A stretch of 33,497 nucleotides of DNA, taken from contig NZ_JAKEVD010000040.1 in assembly GCF_022398325.1 (NCBI RefSeq), positions 1 through 33,497 of the forward strand. Direction: 5' to 3'. The notes below the pieces were generated by a model. It was not told the DNA's origin, searched no databases, and saw only the letters and a list, made by a program, of their open reading frames with translations. Both the position numbers and the translations under genes were made by a program. This DNA comes from Shewanella sp. Isolate13 (GTDB lineage Bacteria; Pseudomonadota; Gammaproteobacteria; Enterobacterales; Shewanellaceae). Within the stretch, counting starts at the first letter, position 1; each line of letters opens with the position of its first letter. This document shows positions 1 through 8,531 of the stretch, in pieces.

Positions 1-208
1 CTACTTTGTCTGTAACTTTGAGATTTGGGGACGAGTGAGGACGTTTACTCTGGCTGACTAATCCATCCTTACCAAACTCTTGATAGCGTTGCCACCATTT
101 GCGGAGAGTAGGTCTAGTAATACCACATCTTCGGCAAACTAGACCTGCATTCTTAGTCTTTTTAAGTAACTCGATCCACACTAATCGTTGCTGAATGTCA
201 TCGTTCAT
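1..208 (-). CDS. IS481-like transposase, N-terminal part (partial)
   Basis: Read on the minus strand from ATG at 208, an open frame begins MNDDIQQRLVWIELLKKTKN and continues for 69 codons to the window edge without a stop. It contains a helix-turn-helix of the kind found at the start of IS481/IS3-type transposases: 'AGLVCRRCGITRPTLRKWW' followed by a basic 'GLVSQSKRP' linker. In the full protein this DNA-binding segment precedes a DDE (rve) catalytic domain, which cannot be seen here. Whether the element is complete and active is unknown. Confidence is good for a transposase HTH and moderate for the IS481 assignment. Confidence 0.65.
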   Translation of the reverse strand, partial: MNDDIQQRLVWIELLKKTKNAGLVCRRCGITRPTLRKWWQRYQEFGKDGLVSQSKRPHSSPNLKVTDKV

Positions 209-248
209 AATACGTAAGTATAGTGAAAGGATGTCTATGAATCACACA
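1..248 (-). mobile_element. IS481-like insertion sequence, 5' end only (cut by window edge)
   Basis: The element runs leftwards out of the window. Its transposase start lies at 208. The outer end is put at about 248 because, read on the minus strand, the sequence from there begins with TGTGTGATTC, and IS481-family elements characteristically begin with TGT. The other end, the second inverted repeat and any target duplication are outside the window, so the boundary is inferred. Confidence 0.5.
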
Positions 249-271
249 GTTTATTCTGTGAGAATGATAAC

Positions 272-631
272 CTAGTCTGCTAGCCAGTTGTCGATTGCTT
301 GGCGTTTCTGCTTCTTGAGATCATCCCTTAGCTTGTCGGAAATGTCGTCTCTTGGATCTAACTTATCTTTTGTCTTGTTCAACTTTTTTGCGGCATTATC
401 TTCGATTTTCTGTAAACGCTTTTCGGCGTAGTGTCCCTCTTTAACAGAGTTGATGTTGGCCTGAGCCTTATCGAGTTTTTGCTTAGTTTTTTTTACCTGC
501 TTGTTGTACTGCTTTTCTGCTTTATTGATATCCCTATTCAGGCGCACAGCGTCTTTGAGTACATTTTTAGCATAGATTGGTGTGGATAGGGTTAACAAAA
601 GGGCAGTAATTAGAATCAATAATTTGTACAT
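272..631 (-). CDS. small exported lysine-rich coiled-coil protein, unknown function
   Basis: About 119 aa from ATG at 631. A TTG seven codons earlier (652) is open, but the ATG puts the signal peptide directly at the N-terminus (MYKLLILITALLLTLSTPIYA, cleavage probably after IYA), so I prefer it. Neither start has a strong ribosome site. The mature part is almost entirely charged and helical: repeated Lys/Asp/Glu/Gln with heptad-like spacing (KAEKQYNKQVKKTKQKLDKA, then NAAKKLNKTKDKLD), without Cys and with few aromatics. It looks like a periplasmic coiled-coil protein. I do not recognise a family. It is transcribed away from the 967-aa gene, with about 200 bp between the two starts. The inserted IS lies 24 bp past its stop. 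Confidence 0.6.
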   Translation of the reverse strand: MYKLLILITALLLTLSTPIYAKNVLKDAVRLNRDINKAEKQYNKQVKKTKQKLDKAQANINSVKEGHYAEKRLQKIEDNAAKKLNKTKDKLDPRDDISDKLRDDLKKQKRQAIDNWLAD

Positions 632-833
632 AGTGTTGTTAGGGGTGATCAATAAGGCCGAGCATTATCAAGGCTGCTAAGCGGCGAATAAATGTGGCTT
701 TGCTCATAGTGGTTATTAGCAGGCCAAATAGAACTTTACTGAAATCGTATTTTGTAGTGAATCTCTTGGTTTGTCGTGATGGCTTAAGCCATTGAAAAAT
801 TAAATTTTAGTTCCGCACTTTTTTTAAGGTAGT

Positions 834-3737
834 ATGTTGCAAAATTGTTTTAAAATGTTTGCCAGCTATGGAGAGCTATTTGTGCGTTCAATGTTTAATT
901 GGCTTGTGAGCCACCCTGTAGCCTTAATGATCACTGCCGTTGGCTTATGGATGCTGTATCCGCCTCTGGTCAATTATTTAGTTGACTTAACAAATGTCTA
1001 TTATGTTGCAGCGGTTGCACATTCATTTGCTGCATTAGGCATGATTTTGTGCGTTATCACCCTCTTTATTGGGCGTGAAAAAATCCCCTTTTCTAGCATA
1101 CTAACCAGAGATTCTCTCAAGCGAGTTTCATCACCAACCTTATTTTCTGGCATTTTAATCTGTGCCAACCATCTTCTGCTTTACGCTGCGTTAAGTGTGT
1201 CTGATGACTTTGATGTTATTGCGATTTTGGTTTTTGAGACTTGGCCGATTCTTTTCTTTTACATCGATAGCATATTAAGGCGTAGTAAACGCAAAACGAC
1301 CATCAGTGATTATGTATTCTCAGGTGCTGCGTTTGCGGGCTTTCTGGTACTGACGGCGCCAAATGTCGATATCGCGGACTGGCTTTTGCTTGATAGCCCT
1401 ATGTTGCACAGCATGGGATTAGCTGGACTCGGTGGGTTGGCCATGGCGATTAACTGCTATTTTCGTATGAGATGTATGGATGCTTGGAGTGATGTATCTG
1501 AACGACAAAAATTAAATTTGAGCAGTTTTAAACGTGGCCTGTTAACCGAAACTGGTGTTAGAACGATAGCGGCTCCCTTGCTTATTGGTGCATTGTTTTT
1601 CTCTGGGCAGGAGATCCCAGCGACTGATCCTATCAACATATTATTACTTATGTTTGTTGGTGTAGTGATTTTAGCCTTAGGTAGTTTGCTTTACGACTTG
1701 TCAGTGTTTAGTGCTGACAATGCTTCAATTAGTGCCTTATGGTATTTAATGCCAGTGGGAGCAGTGCTCATATTGGCGATAATGCAAGGCAGAATGCTTA
1801 ACCAGTATGAAGCCGTTGCGTCAGTTCTAATTGTTTCATCTAACATATTTTTAGGACTTCGTTACCCGCTCAAATCATCGCTGTTGGTGCTATTTGTCTC
1901 TGTTTGTAGTATCGGTATTTGGATCTTGTTTGCGCCAGTTGCCGCCATCGAAAGTTATTATGATTTGCTTGCCGTTTCGACTGTATTTTTTGTTTTACTC
2001 GCGACCTTTGCCTTAGATAGAACGACTGCGTTAAATCGAGACAGGGAGAGCCATTTAGGTGAGTTTAGCGAGCAGGTCTTTGGTGTATTAGAGTTACATG
2101 ACAAAGGTGATGTGACACCAGAGACTCAAGCATACATCAGTAAAATTAAGCAGTATGTTCAGTGGAACCTTCATAGTTTTTTACGCGCCTTTTCTAGCTT
2201 TAAAGAGCTTGCAGATAATCAACAGCAAGTTGAAACCCTCAAGTATTCACTTTTGCCCTATTTAAAAGATGACGAAGCGAAAAGGGACCGTTTATTAGAG
2301 TTGTTTAAAGTCGGCGATAAGCTGATGACCATGGAGAGTGATAGGATCCCGCCGGAAGAGTTTGTTATCTTAATTTTACTAGGCGCAACCAATGTCTTTT
2401 TCTCTTTAGTTTTTCGGCCTGAAACGTTATCTGCGGCTTTATTTGCTTTGATTGTAGGTGCTTCGGTGATCTATCTACTCTTGATTATTTTCGAGCGTGA
2501 TAGGTATGCGCAAATCCGCCATGATCACGCATTGGTTTGTGATAACTTGATGAGCTATTTAAAAGCTAGACCGGCGGAGTCTCTGCAAGACGCTGAGTGC
2601 GATCCCACTGCAGAGCAAATTGACGTGGCGATTAAGACTAAGTCGATAGGTGTGCATACCCGTGGCAGGGCATATTGGGTATTTAGTATTTTTGCTTTGT
2701 TGTTTGCAGGTTTTGGCTATGGCTTTTTATATGAGTCTTTACAGGAGCAGCGCTCTTTTGAAAGTTCGCCGCTGCTCTCGACTCGCACTGCTCATGAAAC
2801 GGAGATTAACATCGCTTTGCTCGATTGGCCAAGTGCGCAGATAAAAGGGCATATTTTAGCTGCGATAATTAATCAGCATACTGAGTTAAATGCATCGATG
2901 TTGTCATTATCCAATGAGCAGGTTTTCCGTGAGATGGATGATGACGAAGGTAGTGTGGATATTCACCCAGATCTTTGGATTGAAAATAATCCAGAGTTGA
3001 TCCGCCGTTATGTAAAAGCGTTTGGTAGCGTGACGTTAGGAGAACAGTTAGTAAAGGGCTCCCAAGGATTATGTTATACCGACGTAGGCATTAATAAAGG
3101 TAAGTCTTTCTCGTTTACAGACCTGACTAAGCAAGCTATCGCACAGCGATTTGATTTAACTGGTGATGGTCGAGGCGATATCTGGATTGGCGCCGATGGT
3201 TGGTCTTCGGTTGATATAGAGAGACGTCGATTATCTGCTTATGGCTTAGATCCCTACTATAACTATCATGTATTCGACCCAGATGTATTGAATATGCTTA
3301 TAGAGCGAAATAACCTCAGTCAGGTTCCGAGCTTATTTTTCTGCTATTACCCCGATGCTCTCTTTATGAACGAGCATGTGCATTTCTTAAATGAAACACC
3401 GCATAACCCTAGTCGCTGGGCAGAAATCGTCAGAGGGCGGAGCCATGATGTACCATCGGCGGGTACTTCTTGGCCAAAGACCGACATTCGTGTTGCCTAT
3501 CGAACTAGCCTTGAAAATAAATCCCCAGAGTTGGTGACCTTGTTGAAACAGTTCCATATTAGCAATCGTGAGTCGGTGGCGATGATGGCAAAGTTGCAAC
3601 AGGGACAATCACCTGAGCAGATCGCAGCTCAATGGATTGCGTCGCATCAGAATACCATTTTAGAGTGGTTGACGGGATTTAATTTGTCAGCAAGGGATGG
3701 ACGAGAGGAGACTAACTCAGTGATTACAGCTCAATGA
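834..3737 (+). CDS. EamA/DMT-like membrane protein fused to a ProX/OpuAC-type solute-binding domain
   Basis: 967 aa, with an AAGG ribosome site just before ATG 834. Three parts can be seen. (1) Residues about 20-395 contain roughly twelve hydrophobic helices; helices 3-12 resemble the EamA/drug-metabolite-transporter fold. (2) Residues about 398-505 are a charged, soluble helical stretch, followed by two helices (about 509-552), a short soluble loop and a further helix (about 612-635). (3) Residues about 650-900 resemble periplasmic glycine-betaine/choline-type binding proteins (PF04069): INIALLDWPSAQ opening, IHPDLWIENNPE, DLTGDGRGDIWIGADGW, and aromatic pairs such as FFCYYPDALF that may form an aromatic ligand box. 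No ABC ATPase or permease partner lies beside it, so the binding domain is probably tethered to its own membrane part as a receptor or a self-contained transporter. The function is inferred, and the ligand (a quaternary amine?) is a guess. Confidence 0.75.
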   Translation: MLQNCFKMFASYGELFVRSMFNWLVSHPVALMITAVGLWMLYPPLVNYLVDLTNVYYVAAVAHSFAALGMILCVITLFIGREKIPFSSILTRDSLKRVSSPTLFSGILICANHLLLYAALSVSDDFDVIAILVFETWPILFFYIDSILRRSKRKTTISDYVFSGAAFAGFLVLTAPNVDIADWLLLDSPMLHSMGLAGLGGLAMAINCYFRMRCMDAWSDVSERQKLNLSSFKRGLLTETGVRTIAAPLLIGALFFSGQEIPATDPINILLLMFVGVVILALGSLLYDLSVFSADNASISALWYLMPVGAVLILAIMQGRMLNQYEAVASVLIVSSNIFLGLRYPLKSSLLVLFVSVCSIGIWILFAPVAAIESYYDLLAVSTVFFVLLATFALDRTTALNRDRESHLGEFSEQVFGVLELHDKGDVTPETQAYISKIKQYVQWNLHSFLRAFSSFKELADNQQQVETLKYSLLPYLKDDEAKRDRLLELFKVGDKLMTMESDRIPPEEFVILILLGATNVFFSLVFRPETLSAALFALIVGASVIYLLLIIFERDRYAQIRHDHALVCDNLMSYLKARPAESLQDAECDPTAEQIDVAIKTKSIGVHTRGRAYWVFSIFALLFAGFGYGFLYESLQEQRSFESSPLLSTRTAHETEINIALLDWPSAQIKGHILAAIINQHTELNASMLSLSNEQVFREMDDDEGSVDIHPDLWIENNPELIRRYVKAFGSVTLGEQLVKGSQGLCYTDVGINKGKSFSFTDLTKQAIAQRFDLTGDGRGDIWIGADGWSSVDIERRRLSAYGLDPYYNYHVFDPDVLNMLIERNNLSQVPSLFFCYYPDALFMNEHVHFLNETPHNPSRWAEIVRGRSHDVPSAGTSWPKTDIRVAYRTSLENKSPELVTLLKQFHISNRESVAMMAKLQQGQSPEQIAAQWIASHQNTILEWLTGFNLSARDGREETNSVITAQ

Positions 3738-3844
3738 ACTGCGACAGTCGGTGTGGTTAAGGTAAGTGTATGGTATTGATTTATAGGTTAATATTGGTGT
3801 GTTGCAGCTTGATTGTCTTAAAAATAAACAAAGGATTGTGAATC

Positions 3845-4288
3845 ATGAAAATATTATTACTGTTTGTAGTCGTATTATTGGCGACTCCTCAAATTAGCGA
3901 GGCAAAGACAAGAAACGTCTATGGTGAAGTGGTCGTTACTGATGTTGAAGCAAATAGTGCAACGCACTGGCAACGAGAACGGCAAGAGCAACCTGTTTAT
4001 CCTATTGAGCTAGCGCGTGGTGGAGTACAGGGATGTAGTATCGTTTCTTTTGATATTTCAGCAGGTGGCGATACTGAAAATGTCGAAGTGATTAGCTCTG
4101 TACCGAACAAGCATTTGGGTAAATACACTAAAAAAATAGTCAAGAAATGGAATTGGCAATCAGTAAATGATGAGGTTATCACGAGTTTAGAGAAACGTAC
4201 TTTCAGAATTGATTATTGCTTAGGTGGTGAGTCCGCTGCAGCCACAGCTGCGCAGTGCAAAGCTCAAGTTCTGCTCAATTGCAGCTAA
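3845..4288 (+). CDS. secreted TonB C-terminal-domain protein
   Basis: 147 aa with AAAGGA before ATG 3845. Residues 1-20 form a cleavable signal peptide (ending ISEA|KT), not the uncleaved anchor and proline-rich spacer of true TonB. Residues about 50-125 match the TonB_C fold: PVYPIELARGGVQGCSIVSF, a central DTENVEVISSVPN turn, then the basic KKIVKKWNWQ helix. Four cysteines (QGC, DYC, AQC, NCS) could form disulfides in the periplasm. Stand-alone TonB_C proteins of this kind are common in Shewanella and usually uncharacterised. It probably binds another envelope protein rather than energising a receptor, because no ExbB/ExbD genes are adjacent. It follows the 967-aa gene with a 107-bp gap and could be co-transcribed with it. 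Confidence 0.75.
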   Translation: MKILLLFVVVLLATPQISEAKTRNVYGEVVVTDVEANSATHWQRERQEQPVYPIELARGGVQGCSIVSFDISAGGDTENVEVISSVPNKHLGKYTKKIVKKWNWQSVNDEVITSLEKRTFRIDYCLGGESAAATAAQCKAQVLLNCS

Positions 4289-4304
4289 TATAGTTAACAG
4301 CTGA

Positions 4305-4332
4305 AGCCAGCTATTCAAATGAATAACTGGCT
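4305..4332. terminator. hairpin between convergent genes
   Basis: An inverted repeat (AGCCAG-TATTC / GAATA-CTGGCT, loop AAAT) lies between the stops of the TonB-C protein gene and the cytochrome gene. It could terminate transcription from both sides. The T-run is weak, so efficiency is uncertain. Confidence 0.45.
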
Positions 4333-4350
4333 AACAGTGGCGTTTTTAGG

Positions 4351-5754
4351 TTATTTCAATGTTAAAGCCTGATAGGTTTGACTTAAGCTAGCCATCTCAA
4401 CTGAAGGCACGATAACCTTGTTCTCGAGCAGTAGATCTGCAACGCTTTGATCGAATGAGCGGTAATGCAGCTTGGTTTCTATACTGTATTCACTCACGCC
4501 CTTTGGTAGGCTAAATGGATACGCAACCGTTTTAGACCCTTTTGCTGGAATTGTATTTTGCACCTCGAAGCTGGCAACTTTCCAAGGCTTATGTTCAGGC
4601 TTTCCGTGAATGTCGACTGACTTATCTTGGAAGATAATAGTGCCTTCTGGCAGTGCATTTTCAGCAGTTAATGAGCCAGAACGCAAGATCTCTTTGCCAG
4701 TATTATCACGAATAATCACTTCTAACCAGATTTGGCGGATGAAGGTTAAGCTCGTTGGCAAATCGTGACCTGCACGGCGGTTATGTACTGTCACCTCAAG
4801 TACCGGTGCTGCACTTGTTCCCGATACTTTTGCGTCTAATGCGGCAGCTGTTTTTAGGCGTTTTACGGCTTCTTTTGCATGAGCCTCACCATTTTCAACA
4901 CCCAGTAATGGAGCTATCACCGCATTGCCGCCCACAAAACCATGATCATGTACAAGAGTACGTGCAGGGCCACCTCGTGCCGCTTTTCCTTCTAAGCGAT
5001 GATTTGTAAGCTTTTTAGCAGGAAGCATCTCGTCCGCTACGCGCATGGCGGTTTCTACCGGTACCATATGACAATCTTGGCACTGAATATCCGCAGCCGC
5101 ATAAGCCGATTTTTTCCACTCGTCATAGGTATGCTCGAGGGCGAAGTTGTCGTGCACAGGGTTAAAGACGTTATGACAGTTTGCACAGAACTCTGACTTA
5201 GTGTGTAGCTCAGAATACTCGGCCTTGTGGCCACGGGGCTTAGCGTCATCAAATGGACCGCGCTTAACTTTGTCATTGGCAATTACCAGCGAGGCATTGC
5301 CATGTTCACCCATAGCGGTGTGCTTAGCGTTCGTATCGACGACGCTATGGCAAACTTCACAAGATACGCCTTGGTTAGCAATTGCTTGAGTGGTAAAACC
5401 ACCAAACTTACCTGATTCTGATTTAAACTCAACGGTTTGAGTCACAGTGCCGAGTACGGTATGGCAGCCACCACATAGGTTTTTGGCCGCGCCATTCGTT
5501 TCTTTTTCACCCATTGCCCATTCAGCTTGGAACACAGGATCAATAAAGGCTATAGAGTGCATAGAGCCTTGCCAGCCGTTCCATTGACGAGGGTGGCAGC
5601 CTTTACAGCTTTTTGCATCCCGCCATTGTTTTAACTCGGGTTGCTTATCGCCTTCCATAGTTAAATAGGAAGGAGCAAACGCCATCTCTTTTTCGGCATG
5701 TGCTAGCAAAGGCATTGCGCCAATTAATACTAATGCTAGATATGTCTTTTTCAT
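4351..5754 (-). CDS. periplasmic pentaheme cytochrome c (cytochrome c554-like)
   Basis: 467 aa. The signal peptide is residues 1-20 (cleavage after AHA). Five CXXCH heme-binding motifs can be seen: CKGCH (50-54), CGGCH (94-98), CEVCH (132-136), CANCH (190-194) and CQDCH (225-229). The spacing and the motif contexts 'CHPRQWNGWQGSMH' and 'GVSCEVCH' resemble the cytochrome c554 / multiheme family found in Shewanella electron-transfer chains. Residues about 300-467 carry no heme motif and look like a beta-sandwich (VTVHNRRAGHDLPTS.., then Ser/Thr-rich strands). It would be exported by Sec and matured by the Ccm system; it probably passes electrons in the periplasm, with the terminal acceptor unknown. 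It is divergent from rnm, at the position where many gammaproteobacteria carry trpE. No FNR or CRP consensus was seen upstream. Confidence 0.85.
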   Translation of the reverse strand: MKKTYLALVLIGAMPLLAHAEKEMAFAPSYLTMEGDKQPELKQWRDAKSCKGCHPRQWNGWQGSMHSIAFIDPVFQAEWAMGEKETNGAAKNLCGGCHTVLGTVTQTVEFKSESGKFGGFTTQAIANQGVSCEVCHSVVDTNAKHTAMGEHGNASLVIANDKVKRGPFDDAKPRGHKAEYSELHTKSEFCANCHNVFNPVHDNFALEHTYDEWKKSAYAAADIQCQDCHMVPVETAMRVADEMLPAKKLTNHRLEGKAARGGPARTLVHDHGFVGGNAVIAPLLGVENGEAHAKEAVKRLKTAAALDAKVSGTSAAPVLEVTVHNRRAGHDLPTSLTFIRQIWLEVIIRDNTGKEILRSGSLTAENALPEGTIIFQDKSVDIHGKPEHKPWKVASFEVQNTIPAKGSKTVAYPFSLPKGVSEYSIETKLHYRSFDQSVADLLLENKVIVPSVEMASLSQTYQALTLK

Positions 5755-6151
5755 TGTTCGTTATTATCCAATAAACATAATCATTTGTTTGCTCAAGTAA
5801 GTTCGAATGAATCTTGGCTTGAGCTTGGTGTTGCCCATTTAACGGCTCGCGGATTCTAAAAGATTTAGCGCTACGGTTCTGTAAGCTATGGCACATAAAG
5901 TTGTTGAATTTGTTTGCTTTTGCTGCGTTTGTTCAAGAATTTATTCGAAAGTCTGCCCAAGGCGTTAAAGGGAACTCACGGAATAAAGTAGGCATTTGAT
6001 ATACGGCTTAGTGAGACATTTAGGGTAATAAAATGACAATTGGATTGGCTTAGTTTGTCGTAGTTCTTTGCAAAGACGCTAAACAGGCGGGGTCGATAAA
6101 TTGCTAAAAACCGGATTAAAATCACCTTTAGTCGGTAAACTCAAGTATCAT
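5755..6151. other. divergent intergenic region, cytochrome c / rnm
   Basis: About 400 bp carrying the promoters of both divergent genes. There is a 7-bp inverted repeat, GCTCAAG...CTTGAGC, near 5791-5824. I found no consensus CRP (TGTGA-N6-TCACA) or FNR (TTGAT-N4-ATCAA) site, no coding frame and no recognisable trp leader. Confidence 0.4.
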
Positions 6152-7030
6152 ATGCCTATGAACGATGAAAATATCACTGACGTTAAACTGGTTGACTTGC
6201 ATAGCCATACGACCGCATCAGATGGTCAATTGACCCCGTCACAACTGATTGAGCGCGCAATAAGCAAAGGCGTGCAGATGTTTGCTATTACCGACCATGA
6301 CACCACCGATGGCTTAAAAGAGGCACATGAGTTTAATCAAGCCCATGAAACACCGCTTGAGTTGATTAACGGCGTTGAGATCTCTACTCGTTGGAACAAT
6401 TTCGATATTCATATCGTAGCGCTTAATCTTGATATCAATAATGTCGAATTGGCCGCATTTTTAGTGAATCAACGTGAGTTACGATCGAGTCGAGCCAAAC
6501 AGATTGGCGAGCGACTCGCGAAGGCGGGTATTGAAGGCGCCTATGAAGGAGCTAAAGGCTTTGCCGCCGGTGCCGCCATTAGTCGAGGACACTATGCACG
6601 TTGGTTAGCCGAACAAGGCTACGCAACCACTACGGCCAATGTGTTTAAGAAATATCTAGCTCGGGGCAAGACGGGTTATGTTCCTAACAATTGGGGAGAT
6701 ATGGCCAGCGCCATTGAGGTTATCCATCAAGCGGGTGGGGTTGCTGTATTAGCGCATCCTAGCGGTTATAAACTCTCTGCCAAGTGGCTCAAACGCTTGG
6801 TTCGTGAGTTTAAAGAGGCTGGTGGCGATGCGATGGAAGTGGTTCTTGGTCAGCAGACTATCGACGATCGGAATAATCTGATCGCCTTAAGTATTAATAA
6901 TGGGCTGACATGCTCGCTAGGTAGCGATTTTCATTTCCCGAGTAGTTGGATTGAGATCGGTAAAAATATGTTCCAACCCCAAGGAGTGGATTGGGTTTGG
7001 CAGTCAGATAAATGGAAGGTAGTACAATGA
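6152..7030 (+). CDS. rnm: PHP-domain 5'-3' exoribonuclease RNase AM (TrpH/YciV)
   Basis: 292 aa from ATG 6152. This matches the length of E. coli YciV/TrpH (about 293) and places the first PHP motif close to the N-terminus as in that protein. ATG 6158 is equally possible; an in-frame TTG at 6101 would add 17 residues of unlikely sequence. PHP metal-binding motifs: DLHSHTTASDG (H17, H19), ITDHDTTDG (D48, H49, D50), VLAHPSGY and the C-terminal GSDFH. The E. coli enzyme is a manganese-dependent 5'-3' exonuclease that trims rRNA 5' ends and also hydrolyses pAp-type substrates. It overlaps yciO by 4 bp (ATGA), so the two are translationally coupled at the head of the operon. Confidence 0.9.
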   Translation: MPMNDENITDVKLVDLHSHTTASDGQLTPSQLIERAISKGVQMFAITDHDTTDGLKEAHEFNQAHETPLELINGVEISTRWNNFDIHIVALNLDINNVELAAFLVNQRELRSSRAKQIGERLAKAGIEGAYEGAKGFAAGAAISRGHYARWLAEQGYATTTANVFKKYLARGKTGYVPNNWGDMASAIEVIHQAGGVAVLAHPSGYKLSAKWLKRLVREFKEAGGDAMEVVLGQQTIDDRNNLIALSINNGLTCSLGSDFHFPSSWIEIGKNMFQPQGVDWVWQSDKWKVVQ

Positions 7031-7647
7031 GTCAGTTCTTTTATGTGCATGAGGAAAATCCTCAAACACGTTTAATTAGCCAAGCCGTAAATGTGATAAA
7101 AAGTGGTGGTGTGATTGTTTATCCGACCGATTCTGGCTATGCATTAGGTTGCTTAATTGGTGATAAAGATGCCATGAGCAAAATTGCGCGCATTAGACAG
7201 ATAGACAATGATCATAACTTCTCACTCATGTGCCGTGATCAATCAGAGCTGGCGACCTATGCGCGTGTCGATAATCAAGCCTATCGTTTGCTTAAACAAA
7301 ATACGCCCGGTGCTTATACTTTTATTTTTAAAGCTTCTAAAGAGGTGCCAAAGCGCCTACAGAACCCTAAGAAGAAGACTATTGGTATTCGTGTGCCTGA
7401 CAATGTGATAGCACTTGCGCTGCTTGAAGCCTTAGGTGAGCCTTTGATGTCAACCAGTTTGATTTTGCCGGGTCAAGAGTTCACTGAATCGGATCCTGAG
7501 CATATTCGAGACATCTTAGAGCATCAAGTCGACTTGATTATTCACGGAGGTTATTTGGGTGAGAAGCCAACCACTGTGATTGACTTGTCAGATGGTGATA
7601 TTGAAGTTATCCGTGAAGGTGCCGGTGACGTAACACCATTCCTCTAA
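7027..7647 (+). CDS. yciO: YciO, Sua5/YrdC-family protein
   Basis: 206 aa. ATG 7027 is chosen because the protein then begins MSQFFYVHEENPQ, almost the same as E. coli YciO, and GGAAGG lies at a good distance before it. Family signatures: VYPTDSGYALGC near residue 33, the KNP-like basic region KRLQNPKKKTIGIRVPDN, and the ending STSLILPGQEFTESDPEHI..VIREGAGDVTPFL. YrdC-fold proteins bind nucleotide and single- or double-stranded RNA. YciO itself is a distant relative of the TsaC threonylcarbamoyl-AMP synthase; its in vivo role is not settled. It is cytoplasmic. It overlaps the end of rnm and is followed by scpA after 95 bp. Confidence 0.92.
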   Translation: MSQFFYVHEENPQTRLISQAVNVIKSGGVIVYPTDSGYALGCLIGDKDAMSKIARIRQIDNDHNFSLMCRDQSELATYARVDNQAYRLLKQNTPGAYTFIFKASKEVPKRLQNPKKKTIGIRVPDNVIALALLEALGEPLMSTSLILPGQEFTESDPEHIRDILEHQVDLIIHGGYLGEKPTTVIDLSDGDIEVIREGAGDVTPFL

Positions 7648-7742
7648 GGGCTAGGCTACGCAAGTAGCGCTGAAAAGCGTTGCTTGAGGTAGATTGGGTA
7701 TACAGGTATAATCGCGCGTTTGCGAAAATAGAGGGATTACGG

Positions 7743-8531
7743 ATGGAGGGCGTTCAGCAAAAATTGCCTTTAGCCGTTGTTCGCGGCGAGCCGTTTAAGG
7801 TGATGCCGAAAGACCTTTTTATTCCTCCAGAAGCATTGGAGGTTTTTCTCGAGTCTTTTGAGGGGCCGTTAGATCTTCTCCTTTATTTAATCCGCAAACA
7901 AAAACTTGATGTTGTTGATTTACCGATATTTTCAGTAACTCAACAATACCTCGAATATGTGAATCTGCTACAGGGAGCAAGAGTTGAACTAGCGGCAGAT
8001 TATCTCGTGATGGCAGCCACTCTCGCCGAGATTAAGTCTCGACTTTTACTGCCAAGACCCGAGGTTGAGCATGAAGATGAAGAGGATCCACGGGCACAAC
8101 TGATCCGTCAGTTGAAAGCTTATGAGGTGATTAAAGAGGCGCAGGAAAAGTTGGATGAGTTGCCTAGGATGGAACGTGATCTGTTTCAGGCCAAAGCGAT
8201 TCCAGCTGACAATATTAAGCCTGAACTATTGCCTCCGGAGGTCTCGCTAACTGAGATTGCTAGAGCATTTTCATCAGTATTAAAGCGTATCGAAGCCACC
8301 GAAAGTCACCATGTGGTACGTGAAGTGTTATCGACTCGCGAACGTATGGCGCAGATTTTAGCCAAACTCAATGCCGAGACCTATTTACCATTTGAAGCCC
8401 TGTTTGATTTTGAAGAGGGACGAAGTGGGGTGGTAGTGAGCTTCTTGGCCTTGATGGAGTTAGTCAAGGAACTGCTGGTTGAGCTTGTACAAGCTGAGCC
8501 GTTTTCAACGATACATGTTAGGGCGTACTGA
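7743..8531 (+). CDS. scpA: segregation and condensation protein A (kleisin)
   Basis: 262 aa from ATG 7743, which has GAGGGA about 8 bases upstream. An in-frame TTG at 7680 lacks a ribosome site and is less likely. The kleisin signature is clear: FLESFEGPLDLLLYLIRKQKLDVVDLPI (SMC-neck-binding N-terminal helices), then AADYLVMAATLAEIKSRLLLPRPE, an acidic linker (EVEHEDEEDP), and a C-terminal winged-helix region ending VELVQAEPFSTIHVRAY. It bridges SMC heads with ScpB to form the condensin complex for chromosome compaction and segregation. Its TGA is immediately followed by the scpB start, so the two subunits are translationally coupled. Confidence 0.93.
   Translation: MEGVQQKLPLAVVRGEPFKVMPKDLFIPPEALEVFLESFEGPLDLLLYLIRKQKLDVVDLPIFSVTQQYLEYVNLLQGARVELAADYLVMAATLAEIKSRLLLPRPEVEHEDEEDPRAQLIRQLKAYEVIKEAQEKLDELPRMERDLFQAKAIPADNIKPELLPPEVSLTEIARAFSSVLKRIEATESHHVVREVLSTRERMAQILAKLNAETYLPFEALFDFEEGRSGVVVSFLALMELVKELLVELVQAEPFSTIHVRAY

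Noticed and set aside
6101..6151. N-terminal extension of rnm from TTG 6101
   Set aside because: The added 17 residues are not family-like; ATG 6152 or 6158 matches the E. coli length and motif spacing.
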